Source: Colimorpha_A sp900556615 (lineage in GTDB: Bacteria; Bacillota; Clostridia; Oscillospirales; CAG-272). From it: 64,000 nucleotides of DNA. Both the position numbers and the translations under genes were made by a program. The notes under the pieces were generated by a model. It saw only the letters and a program-made list of their open reading frames with translations, searched no databases and had not been told where the DNA came from. Below are positions 36,004 to 44,870 of this stretch, in pieces (the stretch's first letter is position 1; each line of letters opens with the position of its first letter). The DNA lies in the NCBI GenBank assembly GCA_963598415.1, contig CAVBUH010000047.1, positions 1 through 64,000 on the forward strand, in the 5' to 3' direction.

Positions 36004-37127
36004 TTTGAGCTTTCCTCCTTTATATTCCCGTCTCCGGTCAGCATGAGTATTTTTCCGGCTTTTGCCGACTCCGGCATTTTTCTTGAAGCGAAAACCGATA
36101 TGCCCTCTCCCGAAAGCCGATTCACCGCAGAGATAACCGACTCAGCCGAAGCGTCACCGTATATAAGAATGACGTCATAATCATATTCTTTTTTATCACG
36201 GTAAAGCCGTGAGAGGCTATCAAGACAAATGGCAAAACCGATACCGCCGCAATCCCTGCCCATTTTTTTCATAAGCAAATCATAGCATCCTCCGGAAAGA
36301 ACCCCTTCCGGGACTTCAGAAACATAGCCTTGGAAAACAATGCCGTTATAATAATTCATATCGTTTATAACCGAAAAATCTATATTAATTTTGTCGGCGT
36401 AACCGCAGCATGACAAAAATTCCGCAACTGTATTAAGATCGGAAACAGCCTTGTCTCCCTTAGAACCGCCACATATAGCTTTAAGCTCAGGCAATATTTT
36501 GTTCGGCGCGCCATAAAGACCGATTATCGACGCAAAGGCGTCGCCCACACGTCTATCGGAACCAAGAGAATCGCAAATATCTTGTATCCCCTTCGTATTT
36601 TTTCTCTTTATACAGGTGAGAAGTTCATTTTTTTTCTTCTCGGTCAAAGCGAGAGAATCCATAAACGCCGTAAGAATCCCTGTGTGAGCAATATCAAGCC
36701 TGAAATCACATCCCGCGGCCTCAAGGCTTTTAGCGGCAAGAAGAAGCGTTTCACAAATTTCATATTCTCCGATGTCACCTACACACTCCAGCCCGGTCTG
36801 CATAATCTCTCTGAACCTTCCGCTGCTTTTTGATATTCTGTATACATTTTCATTATAAAAAACCTTCTGCACACCGGTCTGACTGCTTAAATTCTTAATA
36901 ATGGACAGTGTAACGTCCGGCTTTAAAGCCATCAGCTTCCCATTTGTGTCCGTAAAGGTTATGATTCCGGAGGATGAGAGAAAATCCTTGTTTCTGACAT
37001 AAAGGTCATATTCCTCAAATTTACTCATTCTATAATGTGTGTAACCGTAGCTTCTGTAAAGAGAACGCAATTCAAATACAAATCTCTCGTCCGCTTTTAA
37101 TGCTTTATCTTCCTGCTTGAGTGCCAT
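35997..37127 (-). CDS. hisZ: ATP phosphoribosyltransferase regulatory subunit
   Basis: Catalytically inactive histidyl-tRNA synthetase paralogue that activates short-form HisG and senses histidine. The 376-aa chain has the class II aaRS core, with YGYTHYRMSKFEEYDLY near residue 26, ALKPDVTLSI near 65, YNENVYRIS near 90 and the motif 3-like GIGFAICLDSLSRLY near 308. It has no anticodon-binding domain. The start at 37127 (MALKQED) has AAGGGAA at good spacing, whereas the ATG six bases earlier is too close. Confidence 0.93.
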   Translation of the reverse strand: MALKQEDKALKADERFVFELRSLYRSYGYTHYRMSKFEEYDLYVRNKDFLSSSGIITFTDTNGKLMALKPDVTLSIIKNLSSQTGVQKVFYNENVYRISKSSGRFREIMQTGLECVGDIGEYEICETLLLAAKSLEAAGCDFRLDIAHTGILTAFMDSLALTEKKKNELLTCIKRKNTKGIQDICDSLGSDRRVGDAFASIIGLYGAPNKILPELKAICGGSKGDKAVSDLNTVAEFLSCCGYADKINIDFSVINDMNYYNGIVFQGYVSEVPEGVLSGGCYDLLMKKMGRDCGGIGFAICLDSLSRLYRDKKEYDYDVILIYGDASAESVISAVNRLSGEGISVFASRKMPESAKAGKILMLTGDGNIKEESSKC

Positions 37128-37149
37128 AAACATTTCCCTTCATCATTCT

Positions 37150-37452
37150 TCAAAGTTCTTCACCGTCGCCGCTGCCTATTTTATCCATTACCGTTCGGTA
37201 GCCTCCCGCTCCGTAATTGAGACAGCGCGCTACTCTACTTATCGTTGCAGAGCTTGCTCCTGTTTCATCAGATATGGAGGAATAACATTCCCCGTTATTA
37301 AGCCGAAGCGCTACTGCAAAACGCTGCGCCATATCGTCAAGCTCTCTTACTGTGCAAAGGTCCTCAAAAAATGCCCGGCATTCCTTCATATTTTTTAGAA
37401 GCAAAATCCCCTCAAATAGGATATCAAGCTCCTCTGAATGTGGAAGTCTCAT
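37150..37452 (-). CDS. hisR: TrpR-related regulator HisR/YerC
   Basis: A 100-aa helix-turn-helix protein of the YerC/YecD TrpR-like family: EELDILFEGILLLKNMKECRAFFEDLCTV-type N-terminal helices, split here as ECRAFFEDLCTVRELDDMAQ, and the recognition region TGASSATISRVARCLNYGAGGY. Comparative genomics assigns members next to his genes as histidine-pathway repressors. It is the first gene of the operon, about 20 bp before hisZ. ATG 37452 gives the family's normal length; a TTG at 37566 coincides with the predicted transcription start and is rejected. Confidence 0.88.
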   Translation of the reverse strand: MRLPHSEELDILFEGILLLKNMKECRAFFEDLCTVRELDDMAQRFAVALRLNNGECYSSISDETGASSATISRVARCLNYGAGGYRTVMDKIGSGDGEEL

Positions 37453-37573
37453 TTCCAATACAATGCGATTCAAGCATTTATATCCCGGTCTTCGGGAAAA
37501 CTGCCGTTTTCGCGTCCTTTCCTGTTGATCTATGACCTGTTTGATACTGAATGGTTGTTTCTTCAATAATAAG

Positions 37574-37602
37574 ATTTTATCACATTAAAGCGCTAAAGTC
37601 AA
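37574..37602 (-). promoter_or_regulatory. Promoter of the histidine operon
   Basis: On the minus strand, TTGACT (37602-37597), 17 bases, TAAAAT (37579-37574); transcription would begin near 37567. This gives a 5' UTR of about 115 nt before hisR. Confidence 0.8.
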
Positions 37603-37618
37603 TGTACCGATTGTACAT
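37602..37618. promoter_or_regulatory. Candidate HisR operator palindrome
   Basis: ATGTAC, five bases, GTACAT: perfect 6-bp inverted arms touching the upstream edge of the -35 box of the hisR-hisZ promoter. Position and symmetry suit a dimeric TrpR-like repressor, but the site is assigned only by location. Confidence 0.45.
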
Positions 37619-37627
37619 ATATTTTTT

Positions 37628-37665
37628 AACCCGAAGTGAAAATATGTAAAAATTCACTCCGGGTT
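37628..37665. other. Hairpin between the kinase gene and the histidine operon promoter
   Basis: AACCCGAAGTGAA pairs with TTCACTCCGGGTT with one mismatch and a 12-base loop. It directly follows the stop of the minus-strand kinase gene but is followed by A rather than T on that strand, so it is at best a weak terminator. Confidence 0.45.
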
Positions 37666-37670
37666 TCCGT

Positions 37671-38774
37671 CTATCTGTATTTTTCTACAATAGATTTCAT
37701 AGTATCCAATTTGGACTCCATATCATAAACAAGCTTGAGCTGCGTACGGGCACGATCCAGATTATGATTCTCCCTGTGTATTGCAAAATAGGTGTCTCCG
37801 TTCAAATAATCCGAAAGAAATCTCATACCGGTTTCAAGAGTTATGATGTAAGCTCCCATAGGAAGCTCAGCCATCTCCGTGTCGGTAAGCGCATTGTCGC
37901 ATCCCGAAACAAATCCTTTTACAAAAGCCTCAAACATATCAAGCCGAATATATACTTTATCCAGATCGCGCTCATCTTCTGCGGCACTCGACGCACCGAA
38001 CCGAATTCCGTCTCCGAAATCATACAGCACCGAACCGGGCATAACAGTATCAAGATCGACTACACAGATTGCACTTCCTGTATCAGTATCAATAAGAACG
38101 TTGTTTAATTTTGTATCGTTATGGGTCACGCGAAGCGGTATTTTGCCGTTTTTGATAAGATCTGTTATATAGGAGCATTTTTCGGCACGTTTTTTTATAA
38201 AATCAATCTCTTTCTGAACCAAAACCGCTCTTCCCGCCCTGTCTTCTTCGACTGCGTGAAGAAAGTCTTCATACCGTTTTGCCGTATCGTGAAAATGTGT
38301 GAGCGTTTCATATAACTCCGAAGCAGGAAAATCGGCAAGACGCTTCTGAAAAATGCCAAAGGCTGCCCCTGCGTTTTCAAGCATTTCGGGAGTTTCTGCA
38401 AAATCATATGATTTAGTCCTTGGGACAAAAGTGTAAACCCGCCAGACTCCTCCCTCTCCATCGGTCTTATAATATTCCCCGCCGTTTTTAATAATAGTAA
38501 GCGTTTCCCTGTTAGGATCCCCTCCTTCTGTCTTTATCTTATTTTGCAAAAATGAGGTAACTTTCTCTATATTTTGCATAAGCTCATGCGGTCTTGTAAA
38601 AACATTGGTATTAATTCGCTGGAGTATATATTTTCTCTCCTCGCCTTTTTCATCTGCTGCTGCGATAATATAGGTTTTATTGATATGACCGCTACTGCAA
38701 ACACGTAGGCTTACAGGTTTCCCGATTATGTCAAATTCCTCTATAAAATGCAAAAGTTCCCTTTCCTGCATCAT
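37671..38774 (-). CDS. Phosphotransferase-family kinase, N-acetylhexosamine kinase (NahK)-like
   Basis: A 367-aa APH/choline-kinase-fold kinase. The catalytic loop THNDTKLNNVLI near residue 217 with the catalytic Asp, and the metal-binding VVDLDTVMPGSVLYDFGDGIRFG near 238 (shown as VVDLDTVMPG and YDFGD), are close to the Bifidobacterium NahK/LnpB group that phosphorylates GlcNAc/GalNAc at C1. The substrate is inferred; no lacto-N-biose phosphorylase lies nearby. Start ATG 38774 follows AGAGGGG. It lies 65 bp downstream of the ABC exporter pair on the same strand. Confidence 0.75.
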   Translation of the reverse strand: MMQERELLHFIEEFDIIGKPVSLRVCSSGHINKTYIIAAADEKGEERKYILQRINTNVFTRPHELMQNIEKVTSFLQNKIKTEGGDPNRETLTIIKNGGEYYKTDGEGGVWRVYTFVPRTKSYDFAETPEMLENAGAAFGIFQKRLADFPASELYETLTHFHDTAKRYEDFLHAVEEDRAGRAVLVQKEIDFIKKRAEKCSYITDLIKNGKIPLRVTHNDTKLNNVLIDTDTGSAICVVDLDTVMPGSVLYDFGDGIRFGASSAAEDERDLDKVYIRLDMFEAFVKGFVSGCDNALTDTEMAELPMGAYIITLETGMRFLSDYLNGDTYFAIHRENHNLDRARTQLKLVYDMESKLDTMKSIVEKYR

Positions 38775-38839
38775 ATGTTCCCCTCTATTCTACGTTATAA
38801 TGATATTATTTCCATTCAAAACATCAAAATATTAATATA

Positions 38840-40585
38840 TCATTCAGCAAACTGGCTGTTAAAAAGAATCGAATAAAAGCCGCCCTTTTTCATAAGCGCC
38901 TCATGCGTTCCCTGCTCTATAATATTGCCGTCCCTCATAACAAGTATCAAATCCATTTCCATTATCGTTGAAAGCCTGTGCGCCACAACAAAGGAGGTTC
39001 TTCCCGTCATAAGCTTTTTCATTGCATTCTGTACCCTGATTTCAGTTCTGGTATCAATCGATGAGGTAGCTTCATCCAATATCAGCATCGGAGGATCGGA
39101 AATCATGGCGCGTGCAATACACAAAAGCTGCTTTTGTCCATTCGAAAGATTCGCGCCGCTCTCCGATATCACCGTATCATATCCCTTTTCAAGTCGCGAT
39201 ATAAAACCGTGACAGTGCGTTTTTTTTGCTGCGTCAATCATTTCCTCGTCGGAAGCATCGGGCTTGCCGAGCTTCAGATTCTCTCTTACCGTCCCCTGCT
39301 TCAGCCATGTTTCCTGAAGAACCATTCCATAGCTTAACCGAAGGCTGTGTCTCGTGATATTTCTTATATCATGTCCATCCACCGTTATAGAACCGGAATT
39401 CACATCATAAAATCTCATGAGGAGATTTATAAAAGTTGTTTTTCCGCAGCCGGTAGGTCCGACAATAGCGATCTTCTGACCGCTCCTTACATCAAGAGAA
39501 AAATTCTCTATCAGTCTTCTCTCCGGGACATAGGAAAACGAGACATTATGCGCCGAAACATTTCCGGATACATTTTCAAGAGCTACCGCGTCAGGAGAAT
39601 CGGGGACTTCCGACTCGGCGGACATAAAATCGAAAATACGCTCCGCACAGGCAAGCGCATTCTGAAGCTCTGCAAGAACGCCGGAAATCTCATTAAACGG
39701 CTTAGTATACTGATTCGCATAGGCAAGAAAAACCGAAAGCCCTCCCGTCGTAAGCCCACCACCGATCACTGCCAATGCTCCGGCACCGGCAACCGCCGCA
39801 TATACGACACTGTTGACAAAACGAGTCGTCGGATTTGTCAGGGATGAGAAAAAGATCGCCTTCAAAGAACTCTTTTCAAGACGTCCGTTAATTTCGGAAA
39901 AATTTCTGTTGACTTTATCCTCGTTGGAAAAAGCTTTAATGGTTTTTATGTTTTCCACCATCTCATTGATATAATCGGTTTGTTCGCCGCGTATCGATGA
40001 CTGCTCTTTAAAAAAACCGTAGGTTTTTTTGGCAATAAAATTTGCGATAAAAAGCGACATCGGCGTAAGAATAACCACAACAGCCGCAATAATCGGATCT
40101 ATTGTAAACATAAATACCAGCGTAGCGGCAATCGTAAGAACACCGGTAAACAGCTGAGTAAAGCCCATCAAAAGACCATCGGAAAACTGATCCACATCAG
40201 CTATAATACGACTTACGATATCACCGTATGGATGAGAATCTATATAGGAAATCGGAAGATGCTGTATCTTGTTAAAAGCATCCTGTCTGATATCCCGCAC
40301 AACATTATAGGTAATCCTGTTATTAATAAGGCTCATCAGCCACTGCGCAATTCCGCCGATACAGAATACAGCAACTGCTTTTGCAAGCTCTGCCGTCACT
40401 TTCGGAATATTAACCGCTCCCTCTCCGATAAGTAAATCAATTGTATCGCCTATAATAATGGGGACCCACAGAACAGACGCCGTACCGATAACAGCCAGCA
40501 AAAGAGTTGCTGCCATCAGAAGACGGTAATGAGAGATATACGACAGCGATTTTTTTAAACCGCCGTTAATTCTGAAATGTTTCAT
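38840..40585 (-). CDS. ABC exporter half-transporter with canonical ATPase site
   Basis: Type IV ABC exporter of 581 aa: six membrane helices (residues about 20-300), then an ATPase domain with Walker A GPTGCGKTT near 378, signature LSNGQKQ near 477 and Walker B LILDEATSSID carrying the catalytic Glu. The start is ATG 40585 (MKHFRINGG) with GGGAGGAG upstream; a longer frame would overlap the partner gene. It lies 14 bp after a sister half-transporter, so the functional unit is a heterodimer of the LmrCD/BmrCD type exporting drugs, lipids or peptides. Substrate unknown. Confidence 0.88.
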   Translation of the reverse strand: MKHFRINGGLKKSLSYISHYRLLMAATLLLAVIGTASVLWVPIIIGDTIDLLIGEGAVNIPKVTAELAKAVAVFCIGGIAQWLMSLINNRITYNVVRDIRQDAFNKIQHLPISYIDSHPYGDIVSRIIADVDQFSDGLLMGFTQLFTGVLTIAATLVFMFTIDPIIAAVVVILTPMSLFIANFIAKKTYGFFKEQSSIRGEQTDYINEMVENIKTIKAFSNEDKVNRNFSEINGRLEKSSLKAIFFSSLTNPTTRFVNSVVYAAVAGAGALAVIGGGLTTGGLSVFLAYANQYTKPFNEISGVLAELQNALACAERIFDFMSAESEVPDSPDAVALENVSGNVSAHNVSFSYVPERRLIENFSLDVRSGQKIAIVGPTGCGKTTFINLLMRFYDVNSGSITVDGHDIRNITRHSLRLSYGMVLQETWLKQGTVRENLKLGKPDASDEEMIDAAKKTHCHGFISRLEKGYDTVISESGANLSNGQKQLLCIARAMISDPPMLILDEATSSIDTRTEIRVQNAMKKLMTGRTSFVVAHRLSTIMEMDLILVMRDGNIIEQGTHEALMKKGGFYSILFNSQFAE

Positions 40586-40599
40586 CTCTCGCTCCTCCC

Positions 40600-42315
40600 T
40601 CAGTGCGCCTTGCTCTGCGAATCGCAGATTTCTCTGTAAACGGAACAAGTATCATAAAGTTGATCGTGCGTTCCCACGCCGACAGCCCTTCCTTCGTCCA
40701 GTACAATGATTTTATCGGATCCGCGGAGCGCCGAAGCACGCTGTGAAACGATAAATATCACCGGATTGTAATCAAGATTTTTCACGGCATGACGCAAAGC
40801 AAGATCCGTCGCATAATCAAGAGCAGACGAGCTGTCATCAAGAATAAGAATTCGGGGCTTTCTGACAAGTGCTCTTGCAACAGTAAGTCTTTGCCGCTGA
40901 CCTCCGGAGAGGTTTTTGCCTCCCTGCTCTATTTGAAAATCAAGTCCGCCGGGTTTCTGCTCAACAAAATTGCGTGCCTGCGCCGCTTCAAGGGCCTCCC
41001 AGATTTCTTCATCGCTCGCTTCGTCTTTTCCGAAACATATATTGCTTCTCACGGTTCCTCTGAATAATGCCGCCCCCTGCGGCACAATGCCTATTTTTTT
41101 TCTCAGCTCTGACAGATCATAAGATTTGACGGTATTTCCGTCCACAAAAATCTCACCTTCCGCAGCGTCATAAAAACGGCAGATGAGGTTTATAAGCGTG
41201 GTTTTTCCTGAGCCTGTCCCTCCGATAATACCTACCGTCTGACCGGAGTCAGCCCAAAAGCTTATCTCAGAAAGAGAGTTTTCTCCACCTTCGTGATACC
41301 GAAAACTTACATTCCTGAATTCAACGGTGTGTTCATTACGTACCTTCACATTTTCAGGAATACTTTCTATTGAGGCAGTCGTTTCAAGAACCGCCTCTAC
41401 TCTGTTCCCGCATGCAACAGCCTTCGTAATCGTGATAATCAGATTGGCAAGCTTAATAAGCTCAACAAGTATCTGCGACATATAATTATAAAGCGCAATC
41501 ACCGCCGCCTGAGAAAGAACACCGTACTGAACCTTAAGCGCACCGGTATATATAAGAACAACAATCGCAGCATTGATTATCACATAGGTAAGAGGATTCA
41601 TAAGCGCAGAGATTTTTCCGACAAATTTCTGTGCACGGTTCAATTCATTATTCCTAACCTCAAAATCCGATATTTCCTCCTTCTCCTTGCAGAGAGCGCG
41701 CAGCATTCTTACCCCGCTGAGATTCTCCCGCGTCTTGGAAAGTATGACGTCAAGCTTTTGCTGAACTTTTTTATAAAGCGGAATCGTAACGAGCATAATG
41801 GCAAAAATGACCGCAGCAAGTATCGGTATAGCAACAACAAAAACAAACGCGGCATCGGCATCAATTGTAAATGCGCAGATCATTGCTCCAAACACGATAA
41901 AAGGGGAACGGAGAAAAAGACGAAGCGTTAGGTTAACGCCTGACTGTACCTGATTGATATCGCTTGTTAAACGGGTTATAAAAGTGGATTTTCCGGTTTT
42001 ATCGATTTCGGGGTATCCGAGATTCATAATATGCGAAAACAGAACTGCTCTCACTCTTGATGAAAATCCCACCGCCGCCTTGGCTGAAAAATACTGAGCA
42101 GCTACCGAAAATATAAGTCCGGCAAAGCCCATTCCTACAAGAAGAAAAGTCTTCCCCATTATATACGCCTTATCACCGTTCTCAATACCGGTATTAATGA
42201 TATCCAATATAACATACGGAACCATAAGTTCAAGTGATGCCTCCATCAGCTTGAGTAAAGGTCCGAGAATACATTCCCGCTTATAACCGCGCATATAGAT
42301 TAATAGTTTTTTCAT
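40600..42315 (-). CDS. ABC exporter half-transporter with degenerate ATPase site
   Basis: A 571-aa partner of the preceding exporter: six membrane helices, Walker A GGTGSGKTT near 360 and signature LSGGQRQ. Walker B is ILILDDSSSALD, where the catalytic Glu is replaced by Asp, the hallmark of the degenerate site in heterodimeric exporters. Start ATG 42315 (MKKLLIYMRG) has AAAGGGTG; the frame is open further upstream without a ribosome site. First gene of the minus-strand exporter/kinase cluster. Confidence 0.88.
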   Translation of the reverse strand: MKKLLIYMRGYKRECILGPLLKLMEASLELMVPYVILDIINTGIENGDKAYIMGKTFLLVGMGFAGLIFSVAAQYFSAKAAVGFSSRVRAVLFSHIMNLGYPEIDKTGKSTFITRLTSDINQVQSGVNLTLRLFLRSPFIVFGAMICAFTIDADAAFVFVVAIPILAAVIFAIMLVTIPLYKKVQQKLDVILSKTRENLSGVRMLRALCKEKEEISDFEVRNNELNRAQKFVGKISALMNPLTYVIINAAIVVLIYTGALKVQYGVLSQAAVIALYNYMSQILVELIKLANLIITITKAVACGNRVEAVLETTASIESIPENVKVRNEHTVEFRNVSFRYHEGGENSLSEISFWADSGQTVGIIGGTGSGKTTLINLICRFYDAAEGEIFVDGNTVKSYDLSELRKKIGIVPQGAALFRGTVRSNICFGKDEASDEEIWEALEAAQARNFVEQKPGGLDFQIEQGGKNLSGGQRQRLTVARALVRKPRILILDDSSSALDYATDLALRHAVKNLDYNPVIFIVSQRASALRGSDKIIVLDEGRAVGVGTHDQLYDTCSVYREICDSQSKAH

Positions 42316-42680
42316 CAGAACACCCTTTTGACGGATTAAAATATTATAAAAAAGCAAATAGCTCGAAGCATCTCGCTAAAGAAACAATAACAAGCGCATT
42401 ACAGCCAGCATATATTTATGATAGGAAAGCACGCGTTCTTCTTTACAAAAAAATCATAATACGAAGAACTCAGCATCATAATTTTGTTTTTCTAAACCGC
42501 CGTATTTTCTCGAAAATACAGTATACTTTCGCTGAAGCTTTCCAAAATAAATAATTCTTCATCCATTTGGAATATTATATCATATCATTGTAAATTTGAA
42601 AAGAGGCAAACTGCACGTTAAGTTATCCTGCAATGTAAAATTTATTGTTTTTACCTATAAATTTATGTTGTAATGCCCTA
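42316..42680. other. Divergent intergenic region, no gene seen
   Basis: AT-rich spacer between the ABC exporter (minus) and the folT promoter (plus). GTTCTTC (near 42434) and GAAGAAC (near 42462) form a hairpin, function unknown. No ORF or repeat copy is recognised. Confidence 0.5.
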
Positions 42681-42709
42681 TTGACAATAAGCGCTAAATG
42701 TGATACTAT
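42681..42709 (+). promoter_or_regulatory. Promoter of the THF riboswitch-folT-folC unit
   Basis: TTGACA (42681-42686), 17 bases, TACTAT (42704-42709). Transcription would start near 42716, just before the riboswitch. Confidence 0.75.
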
Positions 42710-42720
42710 ATTCTTAAAAT

Positions 42721-42818
42721 TCAGAGTAGGAGCTCATGCGTTAAGTGCCGCGGGGACGGGGAGTTGCCCTTCGGACGAAAACATCTGTTGCGGTTTGAGT
42801 TCCGCATCCCGCTGGTAC
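42721..42818 (+). promoter_or_regulatory. Tetrahydrofolate (THF) riboswitch
   Basis: The segment CAGAGTAGGAGCTCATGCG followed by TTAAGTGCCG matches the conserved 5' side of the THF riboswitch, and the 3' side closes with CGGTTTGAGTTCCGCATCC and CGCTGG. The gene downstream, a folate transporter component, is the usual partner. A GGGAG/CTCC hairpin then lies just before the GGAGG ribosome site, suggesting control of translation initiation by THF. Confidence 0.82.
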
Positions 42819-42873
42819 ATAGGGAGTTTTTGCCTCCGTGTGCTGCGAGTTTGCTCATAGGAGGTATTTTTAT

Positions 42874-43434
42874 ATGAAAACACAAGAAAATTCCCTGAAA
42901 TTCACCAATGAATTAAAGCTCTTCGGAAATGTAAAGGTCCTTGCCGTTACTGCACTGCTTGCTGCGGCAAGCTTTATCCTTGCCCTTCTTGCAAAAAGCA
43001 TTTTCGGTCCGGGACCGCTTCGTCTCACCTTTGAAAATCTGCCGATTTTTTTGACGAGCTTTCTATTCGGACCTACAGTAGGAGGAGTGACCGCGCTTTG
43101 TGCCGATCTCATTTCCTGTCTTTACTCCGGAATGGCTCCGATTCCTCTTATAACGGTCGGTGCGGTTTTAGTGGGAGTAATATCCGGTACTATGTTCAAA
43201 TACGTTCTTCCGAAAATCAATGTCAAGTTCAGCGCCCCGATCGCGGTGGCGACTGCGCATTTAATCGGCTCTGCCCTTGTAAAAACATTTGCGCTGTATC
43301 CCTGGTACGGTAACGTTGTATTCTTCAGAATCCCGATTTACATCGGAATTTCGGTCATCGAATCTCTTGCGCTTGTATTCCTTCTTAAAAACAAATCGTT
43401 TATGAATCAAATCGGAAAGGTCATTAAAAAATAA
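42874..43434 (+). CDS. folT: Folate ECF transporter substrate-binding component FolT
   Basis: S component of an energy-coupling-factor vitamin importer, 186 aa with six predicted helices. The conserved LRLTFENLPIFLTSFLFGP segment near residue 50 and VGGVTALCADLISC near 72 match FolT. The shared EcfA/EcfT module is not in this window. ATG 42874 has AGGAGG upstream. The TAATG overlap with folC shows translational coupling, and the THF riboswitch supports folate as substrate. Confidence 0.92.
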   Translation: MKTQENSLKFTNELKLFGNVKVLAVTALLAAASFILALLAKSIFGPGPLRLTFENLPIFLTSFLFGPTVGGVTALCADLISCLYSGMAPIPLITVGAVLVGVISGTMFKYVLPKINVKFSAPIAVATAHLIGSALVKTFALYPWYGNVVFFRIPIYIGISVIESLALVFLLKNKSFMNQIGKVIKK

Positions 43435-44714
43435 TGAACTATGACGAGGCACTGTCCTTCATACATTCCGTGGAATGGCGCGGCAGCCGTCCCGGACTTT
43501 CAAGAATAACTGAGCTCTTAGCACTTCTCGGAAACCCGGAAAGAGATTTTCGTGCCATCCATATTGCCGGAACAAACGGGAAAGGCTCCTTTTGCTCCAT
43601 GCTGGAATCGGTCTTGCGAAGCGCCGGATATCGGACAGGGCTTTTTACTTCGCCCTATCTTGAATTTTTCGAAGAGAGAATCTGTTTGAATGGCTTTCCG
43701 ATTGAAAAACATGAGCTTGCCGAAATTGTTACCTATATCTCCGGTTTCTGTCGCAAGATGACAGATCATCCGACCGAATTTGAACTGCTCACTGCTATCG
43801 GATTTGAATATTTTAAAAGAAAAAAAGTAGACATAGCCGTCATAGAGTGCGGAATGGGAGGCAGACTCGATTCCACAAATGTACTTCCTGCCCCGCTTCT
43901 GTCAGTCATTACCGGCATCTCTTTGGATCATATGGCATTTCTCGGAAACACCGTTTCTGCAATAGCAAAAGAGAAAGCGGGCATCATCAAACCGGGATGT
44001 CCGATCCTGTTCGGGGGAAATAACCTCGAAGCAGAAACGGTAATCAGAGAAACCGCCGAACGCCTCGGAAGTCCCTATATCAAAAAGGACGGCGCTCAGC
44101 TATCCGATATCCGATATAGCTTAGAGGGTACGACCTTCAATTATCGCGACATCAAAAATATCCGCATACCGTTACTGGGCGCCTATCAACCGGAAAATGC
44201 TGCCACCGTTATCGAAGCGGTTACCCTCCTGAAAAAACAGGGGTTCGTCATCCCGGAGACATCTCTCAAAGAAGGATTGTCAACTGTACGCTGGAAAGGA
44301 CGCTTTGAGATTCTGCATCATTCACCGCTCGTCATCTTTGACGGAGGTCATAATGAGGAAGGCGTTGCAGCAGCAGTAAAATCGGTAAAGCTCTGCTTAA
44401 ACGATCGCAGGCTTGTCGTTATCTCAGGCGTTATGAAGGATAAAGATTATAAAAAAATTTCCCGGGAAATTTCGGATATTGCCGATAAAGTATTTACTGT
44501 TACACCAAATAATCCGCGCGCAATGGACTCTGTCGAGTACGCGAATGAATTCAATGCCATCGGGACCAAAGCTTTTCCCTGCCAAGACTTTGACGAGGCG
44601 GTACGTCTTGCCTATCAAACAGCGTTAAGAGAAAACCGTCCGCTGCTCTGCGTCGGATCGCTCTATTCCTATTCTTCATTTAAGACAGCTCTGCAAAATC
44701 TAAGGAATTGCTGA
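43434..44714 (+). CDS. folC: Folylpolyglutamate synthase / dihydrofolate synthase
   Basis: ATP-dependent ligase adding glutamates to folates, trapping the imported vitamin in the cell. It has 426 aa, with the P-loop HIAGTNGKGSFCSMLES near residue 42, YLEFFEERICLNG near 74, ECGMGGRLDSTNV near 143 and the C-domain FDGGHNEEGV near 302. The last residues (LRNC) and the TGA stop are encoded by the start of a family B repeat beginning at 44700, so the original C-terminus has been altered. Confidence 0.93.
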   Translation: MNYDEALSFIHSVEWRGSRPGLSRITELLALLGNPERDFRAIHIAGTNGKGSFCSMLESVLRSAGYRTGLFTSPYLEFFEERICLNGFPIEKHELAEIVTYISGFCRKMTDHPTEFELLTAIGFEYFKRKKVDIAVIECGMGGRLDSTNVLPAPLLSVITGISLDHMAFLGNTVSAIAKEKAGIIKPGCPILFGGNNLEAETVIRETAERLGSPYIKKDGAQLSDIRYSLEGTTFNYRDIKNIRIPLLGAYQPENAATVIEAVTLLKKQGFVIPETSLKEGLSTVRWKGRFEILHHSPLVIFDGGHNEEGVAAAVKSVKLCLNDRRLVVISGVMKDKDYKKISREISDIADKVFTVTPNNPRAMDSVEYANEFNAIGTKAFPCQDFDEAVRLAYQTALRENRPLLCVGSLYSYSSFKTALQNLRNC

Positions 44715-44847
44715 ATCAATCGGCTATGCAGATTGTCCGAGATGATTTTTTGAACGGCAAGGCAAAAAAGCACAGGAATACGATTAAGGCAGCACCGCCA
44801 GGCTCTGACGGGACAGATCCGTTGACGATTGATTCAGTTCCCTAACA
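44700..44847 (+). mobile_element. Family B element at the 3' end of folC
   Basis: A 148-bp element starting CTAAGGAATTGCTGAATCAATCGG and ending GACGATTGATTCAGTTCCCTAAC; the two ends are imperfect inverted repeats. The left 85 bp match 27667. It contains a family A-like TTAAGGCAGCACCGCC at 44784. It supplies the last codons and stop of folC. Confidence 0.75.
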
Positions 44848-44870
44848 AACAACAGCAATAAAGAAAGGCG

